Source: Calliopsis andreniformis (lineage: Eukaryota > Arthropoda > Insecta > Hymenoptera > Andrenidae). From it: 64,000 bases of DNA. The position numbers were made by a program, and so were the translations under genes. Location: NCBI RefSeq assembly GCF_051401765.1, contig NC_135066.1, positions 21,889,501 through 21,953,500 of the forward strand, written 5' to 3'. Shown here piece after piece: positions 49,340 through 58,919 of the stretch (within the stretch, counting starts at the first letter, position 1; each line of letters starts with the position of its first letter). The notes beneath the pieces were generated by a model. That model was not told the DNA's origin. It saw nothing but the letters and a program-made list of their open reading frames with translations, and did no database searches.

Positions 49340-49660
49340 AGAAAGAGGGTAGATAGTGAAGGTGATGCAAAGGAAACATCATTAACATAATGCCAATGCA
49401 ATGATAAAACTTTTTTAATTTTGATAATTTCATATTGAAACTTTTACGATCATATTTTTGAGGTCTTTCTGATGAAAAGAAAACCAAACACGAAACAATT
49501 TGGATTGTAATTGCTTATTTAATGAATGATAATAACTTTCCTTTTCACCTACTAAATAAGTAAATATAATCCGAAGTATATTATGTTTGGTCACATTTTA
49601 ATTAGGAAACCCTCACAAATACGTTTGTGAAAGTCTTTGTATTAGTGTTGTTTCTCTAAT
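49340..49660. mobile_element. small foldback made of two divergent M repeats
   Basis: A minus-strand copy (about 49390-49515, core CCAAACACGAAACAATTTGG) is separated by only about 60 bp from a plus-strand copy (49563-49660, core TATTATGTTTGGTCACATTTT). Read outward, both continue with AATMAG, CTC, then AAAATA/ACAAATA and GTAAAAG/GTGAAAG-like arm sequence. The two copies form an inverted repeat of about 100 bp per arm. Confidence 0.6.
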
Positions 49661-49749
49661 ACACGAGCTTAGCCAGAGTTACAAACCTTACCTGACCATC
49701 GAGCATCGATGTAAAGAAATGTGTCCTTCGTTTGACACATCTGTACTTT

Positions 49750-50840
49750 AATTTTCGAAAGAAGAGCCTTCAAGCGTGGCGATCAGTCGATCCGTAGTTC
49801 AATGAGGACCCAACTTGCGTAGGTCATGCGACGTTGTCAGGTTGTGTAGTGGATCGAATGTCTCATTTTATCTTTGAGAGCAAGTGTATCTTTCTCTCAC
49901 TGTCCCGATAAAATAAATGCCTTTACATACTTCGAAGTATCAATAATTCGAAGTTATTTCCCTTTTTTATTGAAAAGAAGCGGCTCCTACAATTTTTTTT
50001 TGCTTTTAAATGAAAAATTAGTTTCTCTCTGGAGTAGTACTGCTAACATTGGTATCATAATGAATTGTTAAAGGTAGCGGGGCATTTTGACCCAGGTAAG
50101 TGAACCTTCTGGACTGTGCTATTATGACCAGGTGTCCATATTATTACTGCTGTATTACTTGACTTGGAAGGGGACCAATAATACTTTTACTACTTCAGGA
50201 TTATTTTGCACGAATTAAGGAGGAGAAGTGAGGGAACTTCTATGATGAAATGACAATATTAGGGAACAAGGTATTTGCATCTACAATGACTAAAACGTAT
50301 CATTAACTGAGGTGTTTTCTTATTTCTATTTAATTTTTTTACTCCTATTTATTAAATATTTATGTACTTTTTACTTGCATTAATGTGCAAAGTTAATGTA
50401 AACCAATAACTCTGTATAGTTAATATTTACATTTAATTTTTATGTACTATTCAAGTAAGTATCACATCGGAATTTTAATACGTTTATATTTGTCGGATAA
50501 AAGAACATAATATGCATCCTCCCACCGAGGTATATTGACCCAGCTTTCCGCCATTAATTCTATGCGATGCGTACTTTCCGCTTTACTGGATAGAATTTGG
50601 TACCTTGTGCAGTTATTATGACAACGACATTGATTAGGCCATTTTAGACAGAGTAGGACTAAGAATCAATAAAGACAAGGAATGGACGAGACTTCATCAC
50701 TTAGCTGTCGAAGGATATTGATTAAGACGCAAAGAGTAGGGAAATATGCCACGTTGGAGAAGTACCAGAAATTAACCGGGAACGCGGCAACATCGCAAAT
50801 AAGCCGCTTCCAGCTCAGGCCTCTTTTTGCAAAAATCAGA
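49750..50840 (+). repeat. repeat E, copy 2, with an extra 450 bp
   Basis: It matches 6960-7615 at 49750-50333 and again at 50785-50840 (GCAACATCGCAAATAAGCCG). The intervening 50334-50785 is absent from copy 1. Either this copy holds an insertion or copy 1 suffered a deletion. The extra segment has no terminal repeats that I can see. Confidence 0.7.
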
Positions 50841-50844
50841 CTGT

Positions 50845-52450
50845 AGACTTTTCGATCACCGCATTTCGTAATTGCTTGTTAGAATTTCTTCATTTTTAAA
50901 GGTACAAACTTTTACTCGTGTAGTCAGTTGATCTGAATTCGACCTGTGTTTCATCACATAGGCATATCATTTGGATCATGTTTACATATTTAATTTTTTA
51001 TTTATTATGCAAAGTATTAAGTGTTCATGTATAGAACAATTCCGTAAGATAGTTCCATGAGGAACATACTCCAAGTTCATTCAAATTAGTGAAAAGATAA
51101 TCCATTGACAGGTTCATTATAATATTGTTGAATTTATGAAGCTTATTTAGAATCCGAGGAAATTAATATTTATACTTAAATTTAATCGCCAGTATGCGAA
51201 TTACTAATTTTTAAGACTACATATCTTTTATTTCTGAAGATAAGTTTTTGATCCTTTTCTTTAAAAAATTACTTTTTCTGATTAAACTGAATCGAGTAAC
51301 GATACTAGTTGTGGGGTGATTAAATAGATATTATAGACATTAAAATAATGAAGCACATTCATTGCTACTGCTCAAAAGTTTCGAGCACGCTTTATTACTA
51401 AAACGGTATAAAACTTTTTCTAGTTTTGGGAACCCGCGAGTGAAATACTCCGATAATATTATAATAAATATATTTCGGGACTTGCACGGATTTATAGTTA
51501 CAAGTACTTAGATTCGGACACGCTGAGTACTCCGTAGATGTAGGATTACAGATGAGAACTGTCTTAACTAGCTGATCAATTCGGAATGAACCCTTTTTAC
51601 AATTTCACGACGCCTTATATCTAAGTGTTTTGTGTTGGGGAAAGGATGACCCTAGTCCTTAGTTACGTGATGACTAATTCAATTTTCTTCAGGAGTTTGG
51701 ACTCTGATATTGTCAGTCAATGCAGGGCTGACGCAGTTGTTTTGGACCCGATCGCAGTTATCTTTTAAGTGAGTCAGTAATACTAAATAGTTACTTAAGT
51801 TGGTCATCCAACATTAAATATGCAATTTTTTCCAGAGAATCGAGATCGGAATTTTGACTGGAATTGCTAACCGTTATAACCTCTCAACGATCAGTAACCA
51901 TAATGGGAAATGACCGAAATTCTGACCATAAAAGCGCGAACAGTGAAAAAGTTAACCGGAAAATCTAATCGGTTGAGTTTTGGTCAGGAATGTGTGACCA
52001 CTTGGTGAGAGACTGAGTCTGAGAGGTTTTAAGAGGTTACGAGAGAAACAGTCACAGTTAAGGTTTAGGCCGGGAGTTCACTTTTACAATCAACATAGTT
52101 GGGTTAGGCCGCTCACACTGCTTATACCTGAGCTCGATGCCAAAAAACAACAGAGGATCATAAAAGACAAGGGAAAGATGGAATCGAAAAGGTCAAGTTC
52201 CTTATTTGCTATTGGATTTTCCCGCAAGTAACACCAATCAATCTCTTGTGTTTCCCAACGAAAATGGTACTGAACTAATGCTGGAAAAAGCTCGAAAAGA
52301 GCGAGCCGGCTACTCGAAAAACAACAAGCAACTCGAATTATTTCGAACGAATCGAGTAGCTTGATAAAAATCGAGAAGACCGAATTATTCCGGTTTGTTC
52401 GAATCGTTTTGAACGGCTCTTTAGAACATACATATATACTGTTGGACACG
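50845..52450. other. intergenic DNA
   Basis: No supported gene. A 119-codon minus frame (52090-52449) reaches up to the transposon border and has no recognised domain. The region 52270-52400 is rich in TCGAA-type short repeats. Confidence 0.45.
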
Positions 52451-52457
52451 ACATGTA

Positions 52458-53725
52458 TACAGGGTGCAGCATAAATTAGTCCCCACGATTTTTAGCCTCT
52501 TCGAATAGTCTGACAGAAAACTGTTTCCTACCAAAGTTAATCACTATTTAACGGACAAGAAATTGCAATTTTTTAAATTAAAAAAAATTGATTTTTAACA
52601 AAAAATCAAGGTCGCCGTCATATCTTTAAATGGAACTGGATATTATTAATTTCATAATATTGTAGGCGATGTCGAAACGAATTCAACGACTTGCTATACG
52701 ATGACTTTCAGATAACCTTAAAAGAAAATATCGCCATAAATCAGTTGCAGAATATTTGAAATAATTCGGTAATACGTAATAGCAACGTCTCGCATTTTGA
52801 GATAAACATTGTGAATACTCATTTGTTCAACTGTTGTCCGTTTGTGTCGCAAGATCTTAAATTTTTTAAAACATGATCTTCCTATATTGTTACAAGAAAT
52901 TCCGGAAAACATTAACGAAGATATGTATGTATTTCCAACAGGACGGCTGTTTAGCTCATAATGCTGCAATAGTAAAAATGTATTTAACTACAGTTTTTGG
53001 GAATCAATGGATCGGAACATATGGTCCAATTTGATGGCCAGTTCGCTCGCCGGGTATAACCCCTTTAGATTTTCATTTTTGGTGATATTTACAATCGATT
53101 GTATATGAAAGACCTGTGGATAGTATTGAAAATCTTAAAGAACGCATAATTCGAACGTGTGTAAAAATGTAAAAAGAAGTTCCTTAATGGAAGCTACACA
53201 TAAGACTTTGTTACAAAGAGCAGAACTTTGCGTTGCAGAAGATGGGATGCAGTTCAAAAATTTAATTTAATTACTAATTAATTACATGTACATTTCTAAT
53301 ATTTGTGTTTTCAATTTGGCTCCAAATAAATTTGTTTTTTTCTTGTGAGTCAGGTTCTGAAGCAATGTTTACGTTCATTTGTTTACCTCAAAATGTTGCT
53401 ATTACGTATTGTCTAATTATTTCAAATATTTTGGCAACCGATTTATGGCGATATTTTCTTTCAAGGTTATTTCAAGTCATCGTACCCCAGGTCGTTGAAT
53501 TCGTTTCAACATCGCCTACAATATTATGAAATTAATAATATCCAGTTCCATTTAAAGATATGACGGCGACCTTGATTTTTTGTTAAAAATCAATTTTTTT
53601 AAATTTAAAAAATTGCAATTTCTTGTCCGTTAAATAGTGATTAACTTTGGTAGGAAACAGTTTTCTGTCAGACTATTCGAAGAGGCTAAAAATCGTGGGG
53701 GGATTAATTTGTGCCGCATCCTGTA
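52458..53725 (+). mobile_element. rosa-like (DD41D) IS630-Tc1-mariner element with ~345-bp TIRs
   Basis: The ends read TACAGGGTGCAGC and, reverse complemented, TACAGGATGCGGC. Both are flanked by TA (52456-52457 and 53726-53727). The left arm 52458-52805 and right arm 53383-53725 are inverted copies along about 345 bp, well kept by eye. Shared blocks include GTCAGACTATTCGAAGAG, AAGGTCGCCGTCATATC and AAAATATCGCCATAAATC, with the last part diverging. Between the arms lies the C-terminal end of a transposase. The copy is dead. Confidence 0.85.
52850..53270 (+). pseudogene. transposase catalytic C-terminal fragment (DD41D type)
   Basis: One frame gives FQQDGCLAHNA at about 52933, where the aspartate is the second catalytic acidic residue. 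It continues to WPVRSPGITPLDFHFW, where the aspartate at 53068-53070 is the third. Exactly 41 residues separate the two (counting one stop as a residue), the spacing described for rosa-type elements. In-frame stops are at 53032-53034 and 53083-53085, with more after VCVKM-like sequence near 53165. Residues KERIIRTC match the usual C-terminal helix. The N-terminal DNA-binding domain and the first catalytic aspartate are not readable; the left arm occupies that space. Confidence 0.75.
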
Positions 53726-53729
53726 TAGT

Positions 53730-54000
53730 GAATCTCGTGAATCTCGCAATCCTCATGAAGTTACGAATAGCTTGTGCGAATCTAGTTTTGAAATAATTAT
53801 TATTAATAACGGTGGAAACTTGTTCTTTTGCGAAATTATAATGTCCAAAATATGCATATTTCATGTTTAATCAATTCAATACGTTTTCTGAAATTGAAAC
53901 AGTTTCATATTTTCATGAAGATGTCAAACAGTAAAACAGTTTAACACGTTAGGAACATCGGTGTGTCACTCTTTCGAAATTGCAGATACTAGCATAGCTT
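53730..54000. other. intergenic DNA
   Basis: Sequence right of the rosa-like element, with no gene. A near-duplicate GAATCTCGTGAATCTCGC lies at its start. Confidence 0.4.
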
Positions 54001-54490
54001 ATACAGGGTGATTTTTTTGTTAGTGGACTCAAAAGCGGTACCGCTGCCTAAACATCATAACAGAGACCCTGTCCCTCTACCTGATAAGTTATAGAGTGTG
54101 TAAAATTTCAAATGCTAAACATCCAAGAAACGGAAGAAATCGCTGCAAAATGTTTACAGATTACATACACAAACATATTCACTGCAGTTGTTGACGTTGT
54201 CGATGACACATTCAGTACAAGTGGTTTGTACGATCTGATTCAGAGAATTGCAGATATAACGTATGTCACATGACATTAAAACAAAAAGGTGGAAGTACAA
54301 GTTCATTAAAAAGGTAAATACGAGGTTGTACTTGAAAATGATTTGGAGGACCATGCGAGCGGTGGTGCAAGTTCTCACTACAAATACGAGGGAGAATACA
54401 AATAGCTGTGTGACAGCCGTGCCACTGATAGTATTGAGTGAAAATTGTTCAAAATCAAAAAATATTACATAAGCAATCGCTCGCACGATG
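54001..54490. repeat. candidate transposon end, single
   Basis: TATACAGGGTGATTTTTTTG at about 54000 has the form of a Tc1/mariner terminal repeat. No inverted partner was found downstream. The following 480 bp contain a 110-codon minus frame and a 69-codon plus frame, neither recognised. Confidence 0.35.
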
Positions 54491-54499
54491 CTTACAGAT

Positions 54500-55005
54500 T
54501 GTCAACTTTATTCTGTTGTGGAGAATAAGGGATTTATAAATTTAAATACAATAAATATTACATAAATTTGTAACAAATACTTTATCTGAATGGGGCTTCG
54601 ACAATAAAGAGTATATAATATACTTCGTAACGGATAACCATGCAAACATTGTAAAACCAATAAGATTAGGTTGCATTGGTTACACATAGGAGCGTATTTC
54701 ATGTTTTACCCACACTATACAGGTAAGCAAACAATAAGAAAACAATTACATACTTTAAAATTGACGTACTGAATTTAATAATATTAAGTAACTATTTCAT
54801 ATCTACATAAATATAATAAATTTTTTCACTTAGTCATAAAATACGCAGTCAAGGAATCAGAGGAGCTGCGAAATATTTTAAGAAAATGTAGAGAAATCGT
54901 AAACTTTATTCACCGCTCACGCGTTAGTAATACCGGGTCTATTCCTACTCCTAGTGAGAGGGCCCTTTGAGTCGGGTAGGATTCTAGTGGCGGTTTGGCT
55001 GGGGT
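54500..55005. other. intergenic DNA
   Basis: AT-rich to about 54900, then less AT-rich up to the M repeat. A 106-codon minus frame (54910-55230) crosses the LTR border and so cannot be an ancestral gene. Confidence 0.5.
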
Positions 55006-55009
55006 AGTG

Positions 55010-55075
55010 TAGCTGATTTCTCTGATTAAAATGGTACCAAACACAGTATAATTTCGATCATATTTACTTACAAAT
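55010..55075 (-). repeat. M repeat core, left of the solo LTR
   Basis: On the minus strand it reads AAGTAAATATGATCGAAATT, then ATACTGTGTTTGGTACCATT, then TTAATCAGAGAAATC, closely matching the copy at 57616-57680. With the plus-strand copy at 56652 it brackets the LTR insertion. Confidence 0.7.
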
Positions 55076-55125
55076 GTACGAGAACATTTTCTGAACACAA
55101 GGAATGAATTTGTCAATGTGCGTAG

Positions 55126-56416
55126 TGTAACGTCCCTAAACCGATGCTTCGTTGTCCATGGAAGAGCGGCTTTCCAATGGACGAAAAGGCGGGGGTTCGT
55201 GTGGCGTGCGGTTAAGGAGTTGAAATCCAAGGCTTATATCATTCTTAACAATAATTTATTCAATAATACTTATTCTAATCCTAACGTTAATACAACAGTG
55301 ATAACTATTCTAATCTGGTTAAACAAAATCATAAGATGATATGAGGTTATATTGAAGGTGATTATAATTATCTATCAATTATCTCGATGCCGCAAGGGTT
55401 ATGCAAATACGATATATACGTCGTTGAACAAGAGTTAGGTTATGTGATTATTTATATTATTTGCGGTAGAGGATGCTCTATACAAGGTGAAGTGTATTGT
55501 GTGTGGTGTCTGCAATAGATCTTGTCTCGTATGCCCTGGTCGCTGCCACAGTTATAGATGGCTATAACCTCAGAGCGGTCTCAAGGTTCCATGAAACATA
55601 TAATTTTTGCCTTAATTGTCTAAGCATCTGTAAGCCCTTCGTTGACTTTTCTACATCAGTCGCTACCTTGGAGAAAAGACTCTTCAGGAGCGGTCTTACA
55701 AATGTGTCCGACTAGGAATGGCTTTTAACGCTTGTTGGCAGGCGATTCGTCTGCTTCTGGCGAGCACGAATCTCTATATTAAAGGAGCATCAACTACTAT
55801 TTGCTAGAACGGTCGCTACCTCTAAAGGAGCGGTCTCGATCTATTAGTATATCAGCTTCTTCCAAGATGTCGCCCGTACTGCACTTCACAGGAATCGTCC
55901 TAGTGCACCTGTCATAAGGTTACTTCAGACTGAACCTGCAAAGGAGCATCAAATACTCTTAATCACTGGAAAACGGTCGCTACCTCTAGAGGAGCGGTCT
56001 CGATCTCACTGGACGAGTATATCAGCTGCCTTCAAGATCTTCGTCTGTTCGGAACCCGATGTCAGAGGGAAGTGTGTCTCCTGCTGCTTTCGCAGCTCCT
56101 TATATACTCGCTAGTCGGAGTTCGCGCATGCGTAATGTCTTACTTTCTAATGGCGATCTTATTCTAATCGTGAATTAAATCGGACGATATACGTTGTTTT
56201 TATGTTAACATATAATTGAAAGTTATAATACATGGTATAAAAATAAGGTACAAAAATATTAATTAGTGTTAGGATAATAGAATACGGAGTAATGTAATAA
56301 TAAAGTATTAGAAAGATACAAATATAGAGAAAGATGATGATAGATAGAGAGAGATAGCAATAGATAGAGAAAGATAGAAATGAATAGAGTGAGAGGGAAG
56401 ACCGTGGGTCGTTACA
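55126..56416 (+). mobile_element. solo LTR, 1291 bp, with target-site duplication
   Basis: It starts TGTAACGTCC and ends GGTCGTTACA, a 7-bp perfect terminal inverted repeat (TGTAACG/CGTTACA) with TG...CA ends. It is flanked by GTAG on both sides (55122-55125 and 56417-56420), a 4-bp target-site duplication. Inside, two tandem units of about 160 bp start at 55781 and 55940 (each with AAAGGAGCATCAA and GGAGCGGTCTCGATCT). Near the 3' end lies a GATA/GAGA-rich tract. No gag or pol follows, so it is what remains after recombination between two LTRs. The strand is assigned by comparison with the copy at 63542 and is otherwise uncertain. Confidence 0.85.
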
Positions 56417-56651
56417 GTAGAATACATAAGGAAATCAAAAGCGCAGAAACGTTTCTTCTACACGTTACGGGTTTCATAGATCGATTTTGTATATTTTGAA
56501 CAGTTTTGCTTTTTTTCCGTTGTCACTTAAATGTTCTTTAGCTTAAATGTTACAGCAAGCGAAAATGAAACCAAGCAGGACATAATTTGGACCATTTGTA
56601 AATTATGGAGAGTAATATGTATGTAATGAAAGAAATATTAACATTCGTTAA

Positions 56652-56890
56652 ACCTGTAAATATAATTCAAATCATATCATGTTTGGTATCCTTAATTCAG
56701 AAATTCTACCCAATATGATAGTCAAATTTTTATTCACAAAAAACAAAAAATAAGAAAGTTTATACTTTTTCATGACGTTACGTTATTGTTGTCTCATGGA
56801 TATGTAGGCATTTAAACCTCTTCGGAACTTCGACTCTCAATCCCTCTCTGTTTTTTAACCACTGCCCTTTTTTGCAAGAACAGCAAGTCG
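56652..56890 (+). repeat. M repeat with downstream arm, right of the solo LTR
   Basis: The core TATCATGTTTGGTATCC is followed by TTCAGAAATTCTACC. The arm with AAGAAAGTTTAT, TTGTTGTCTCATGG and CGACTCTCAATCCCTCTCT follows, parallel to 48350-48570. Confidence 0.65.
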
Positions 56891-57615
56891 CCGACCCTCA
56901 TTCCGAAATAATCTGATGCCGAAGTTCGAAGAATACTATACATGCTATCAAAAAAATACTATTATATATGACCGTTAATATTAATACGTTATAAACATTT
57001 ACGCAGATGAGCCTGGATATAAATGAAACACGAACATTAGACTTTAAAAATAAGCTATTTATTAAATTAAAGATTTCAATTTGCTAGGAATGTCACATGT
57101 TATTAATAATAATGATCGTGGACCTGCGAATGAAAGTTAGTCTCTCATTATGCGAAAAAAAGGCTGTCGTATATAATCTTGTGTGTTTACACGTAAAGCA
57201 ATTTATTGAACTGCAATTGCAATTACAAGCAAGCGATACTCAGCCAACAACCAGTCGAATGCCTCTTGCAGGTAAATACATATAAAACTGTCGGAAGCTT
57301 ACGTGACATTCTGTTTAATGTTGTATATCAAATATTTTATTTGTTGCAAAACCATCGCAGCTTCAGCTGATCAGGTTTAATTTTTTTCCGAACAGACCTT
57401 ATGATTATTCCGAGTATGCATTGAACTGTCAGATGAGTTTGTACCTGCATATTATTTTACACTGATAAAATACTATAAGTAAGTATATTATTTCTTCTTT
57501 TAGTATCTACGTCTAATTCGAGAAGCTATGAAGGATAGAAAATGATTGTAAAAAGCTTCACAGTGCATTATATTACAATTAATATTGAAACAGAATGAAT
57601 TATTAGGATTTATTA

Positions 57616-57740
57616 AAAAGTAAATATGATTGAAATTATATCGTATTTGGTATTATTTTAATCAGAAAAATCCCACAAATCAATTTGTGAAATTTTCATT
57701 TATGAAAAACTAAAAATAAAGAAATTTTATTAATACATTA
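57616..57740 (+). repeat. M repeat, copy at 57.6 kb
   Basis: One of the clearest copies: AAGTAAATATGATTGAAATT, ATATCGTATTTGGTATTATT, TTAATCAGAAAAATCCCAC, then CAATTTGTGAAATTTTCATT, AAAAATAAAGAAATTTTAT and ATTGTCTC. No coding potential. Confidence 0.7.
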
Positions 57741-57849
57741 GCATTGTCTCATTTATACAGAATCTGGATAGATTAGCACGGACAAGCTGTCACCAGAAAC
57801 CCATCCGTTTCAAGGAGTTTCCCCTGTACCCCTAACTTGTAGCTCCAAA

Positions 57850-58915
57850 GGCCTGCTAACGCCAGAATACTATAATACGCACATAGACCTAGATCATTCC
57901 ATGCAAAATCAGACACTTTTCTGAGTAACGTCTCAGATCTTGTTCACATATGGATATGTTGTAGGCTTTAGCGATGTTTAAACATGTATCAAAGGGTTTT
58001 CCAAAATTTTATCAATTGTGGATTTTACAGCTACTTGAAGTAGAGTACTAATTTATTTTCAAAAGTTCATAGCTCTGAAACTAATAAGAGCACGAAAATT
58101 AGCTTGTACATGCTTATAGTAAAGATATTGAAGTATTGAATAAAAGCTATTTCATTAAAGAAAAGTTGTTTTTAACTATTTTTTTGCAATTGTTTTAAAC
58201 AAATGCGTTTTTTAGTGGGGAAATCTCTAAAAATCTGGAAAAATGAGAATATAGTCTCATTTGTAATGTTTATAGACAGCTTTTCAGAAATACGGAGATT
58301 TTAAAATTGGCTCTATGAAAATTCGTTGGAGTTAACGTTGCGTCGAAATTCACCGTAAACTTGCAAATATCCTGCAAACATTATCTACAAACATTGTAAA
58401 CGTTATACGTGTCTAAGAGAATCTTAGCCATTAGTGCGTATAATACGGAACAATGTTTAACAAAACATAAGAAGAAAACGAAAACATTTTACTCTTTATA
58501 TTTTTTCTTATTTTTTCATAAGGGATCGCCTCCTGTCCTCTTGTACATGTTATTTTGAAACACCTTATATATTCTGCAATAAAGTTCTATAAATTAATTT
58601 GGACGATTGTTCTGAATTCTATAAAATTCTAGAATTCCGAAATTATGTTATACGATTATAAGATGAGGAGAAGAATTCTTCTACGAAGGGATATTTTCAT
58701 AAACTTATACTGTTCTCCTAGTACATAAGCAAATTATACAGTAGTGTAACGCATAACCGCACCCAGTACTGGGTTCGCTAGGTGCAAATACGTGTTACAT
58801 GGACACTAATTTTGTATTTAGTCCCTTGGCCTGCTAAGGGTTCCTATGTGCGAGAAAAAGAAGACCTCTAAAACAAAAGTAGCACTAAACCTTAGCAAAC
58901 CAAAGTATTCAATCC
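57850..58915. other. intergenic DNA
   Basis: AT-rich, with no gene recognised. A short TGTAACGC...CGTGTTACA pair at 58745-58800 is a local inverted repeat. Confidence 0.45.
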
Positions 58916-58919
58916 TATA

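Noticed and set aside
52090..52449. 119-codon minus frame as a gene
   Set aside because: It lies in low-complexity TCGAA-rich sequence, shows no motif and abuts the transposon edge.
52718..53529. Minus frame 52718-52969 and plus frame 53305-53529 as two related small proteins
   Set aside because: Their similar peptides arise because the frames lie in the two inverted arms of the same transposon.
54001..54490. A complete second mariner-type element
   Set aside because: Only one end-like sequence (TATACAGGGTG) was found; no inverted partner, no transposase.
54910..55230. 106-codon minus frame as a gene
   Set aside because: It spans the left border of the solo LTR, so it cannot be an ancestral coding sequence.
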